Shown piece by piece: positions 6,248 through 6,503 of a stretch of 6,503 nt of DNA. The position numbers and the translations under genes were made by a program. The DNA comes from an uncultured Lacticaseibacillus sp. GTDB lineage: Bacteria > Bacillota > Bacilli > Lactobacillales > Lactobacillaceae. Location: assembly GCA_934339215.1 (NCBI GenBank), contig CAKRHU010000093.1, positions 1 through 6,503 of the forward strand. Reading direction: 5' to 3'. Below the pieces are notes generated by a model. That model searched no databases and had not been told where the DNA came from. It saw nothing but the letters and a program-made list of their open reading frames with translations. The first letter of the stretch is position 1; each line of letters starts with the position of its first letter.

Positions 6248-6281
6248 TTGGTCGCCACCACCCATGGCGACCAATTTTTTT
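6248..6281 (+). terminator. Intrinsic terminator with no obvious upstream gene
   Basis: TTGGTCGCCA (6248-6257) pairs perfectly with TGGCGACCAA (6265-6274) over a 7-nt loop, followed directly by T7 (6275-6281). The polarity is + strand. No + strand gene lies between the IS and this hairpin, so it ends either a small RNA, a leader, or readthrough from the IS. The same perfect dyad could also serve as a protein-binding operator, but the adjoining T-tract favours a terminator. Confidence 0.75.
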
Positions 6282-6349
6282 GCCGTTTTTGGCCCAGGCA
6301 ATCCGGCGATTGTATTTTCCTGAAATGATGTCGTACACAATAAATCTGT

Positions 6350-6363
6350 AGTAAGCGCTTTCT
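6350..6363 (+). promoter_or_regulatory. cre-like catabolite control box
   Basis: AGTAAGCGCTTTCT matches 9 of 11 defined positions of the Gram-positive cre consensus (TGWAANCGNTNWCA) and centres on the palindrome AAGCGCTT. It covers the -35 region of the promoter at 6372-6377, the usual place for repression by CcpA. The regulated gene would begin at or past the right edge. Confidence 0.5.
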
Positions 6364-6368
6364 GGACG

Positions 6369-6377
6369 TGATATAAT
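6369..6377 (+). promoter_or_regulatory. Extended -10 promoter (TGATATAAT)
   Basis: A perfect TATAAT at 6372-6377 is preceded by TGA, an extended -10. The -35 region (TAGTAA at 17 bp) is weak, which suits an extended -10 promoter. Transcription would start near 6384 and run about 100 nt before a ribosome binding site at 6473. Confidence 0.6.
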
Positions 6378-6472
6378 TCACATATTAATACGACTGCACG
6401 GCTTGTATTGGCAACTGTTCACCATCGGTAACGTCTAAAGTTCTATGAAACCAAGTTCAAAACCGGATGTTC

Positions 6473-6480
6473 AAGGAGGG
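6473..6480 (+). promoter_or_regulatory. Ribosome binding site of a gene starting at the right edge
   Basis: AAGGAGGG lies at the end of the leader from the 6372 promoter. The only standard start within reach is TTG at 6492, 12 nt after GGAGG, which would read MYWI before the window ends. No ATG or GTG is present at normal spacing. The product cannot be inferred from four codons. Confidence 0.4.
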
Positions 6481-6503
6481 GGCGACCGTTATTGTATTGG
6501 ATC

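Larger units (their letters stand above)
6120..6281 (+). ncRNA. Candidate small RNA or attenuated leader, promoter uncertain
   Basis: This is the + strand stretch that ends at the terminator 6248-6281. It is strongly pyrimidine-rich, with repeated C-rich unpaired motifs (CCCAC, ACTCCT) and two alternative hairpins. TATATT at 6125-6130 could be a -10, and TTCACA at 6110-6115 could be a -35 with a poor partner, but neither gives a convincing complete promoter. A 63-codon + strand ORF over the same bases lacks a ribosome binding site and looks like composition. The call rests mainly on the orphan terminator. Confidence 0.3.

Noticed and set aside
6137..6328. 63-codon ORF on the + strand
   Set aside because: No ribosome binding site, and it reads straight through the T7 terminator at 6248-6281. 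The amino-acid mix reflects pyrimidine-rich DNA.
6035..6340. 101-codon ORF on the - strand
   Set aside because: TTG start without a ribosome binding site, it runs through the terminator hairpin and the ATPase promoter candidate, and it has no recognisable domain.
6403..6500. Direct repeat TTGTATTGG at 6403-6411 and 6492-6500, and GTTCAA at 6455 and 6469
   Set aside because: Two short repeats with no array, spacing rule or structure; compatible with chance.

Overview
The window reads as chromosomal DNA of a lactic acid bacterium, probably a member of the Lactobacillaceae with roughly balanced base composition. The reasons are an Mga-type PRD regulator, strong AAAGGAGG-type ribosome binding sites, a cre-like box and U-tract terminators. 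The species assignment is inference.

Layout: (1) nt 1-1446, + strand: an Mga-family transcription regulator with its extreme N-terminus cut off by the window edge. (2) nt 1448-1492: a perfect 16-bp dyad that serves as a shared terminator for the two convergent genes. (3) nt 1499-4267, - strand: a complete 922-residue P-type cation ATPase whose M4, M5 and M6 ion-site motifs resemble Na,K-ATPase. (4) nt 4280-6002: an IS110-group insertion sequence with its transposase on the + strand, a 352-bp left end and a 139-bp right end. (5) nt 6003-6503: the ancestral upstream region of the ATPase gene. It holds a candidate displaced ATPase promoter, a + strand hairpin-plus-T7 terminator with no gene in front of it, and an extended -10 promoter under a cre-like box that drives a gene starting at or beyond the right edge.

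The main result is the left end of the IS110 element. The 300 nt before the transposase fold, on the + strand only, into a long closing stem with two arms, as expected of an IS110 bridge (seek) RNA. Both guide loops can be decoded against the DNA actually present. The target loop carries CCTCCT, which matches the left flank through the core CT. It also carries AATTAAAG, the exact complement of core plus right flank at 6001-6008. The donor loop carries CACCACAAG, identical to the right end at 5991-5999, and GCGAG, which pairs with core plus left end at 4280-4284. Joining the two ends at this CT core creates TTGACT-17 bp-TATAGT, the junction promoter known for this family. These independent signals agree on one pair of ends, so the insertion is placed to the base (CT at 4280-4281 and 6001-6002, 1721 bp net).

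Consequences: the element sits inside the ATPase Shine-Dalgarno sequence, keeping a working SD but moving the gene 1.7 kb from its former promoter. The decoded target, read on the other strand, is AATTAAAGGAGG, itself a Shine-Dalgarno sequence. The element therefore appears programmed to land just upstream of genes, head-to-head with them.
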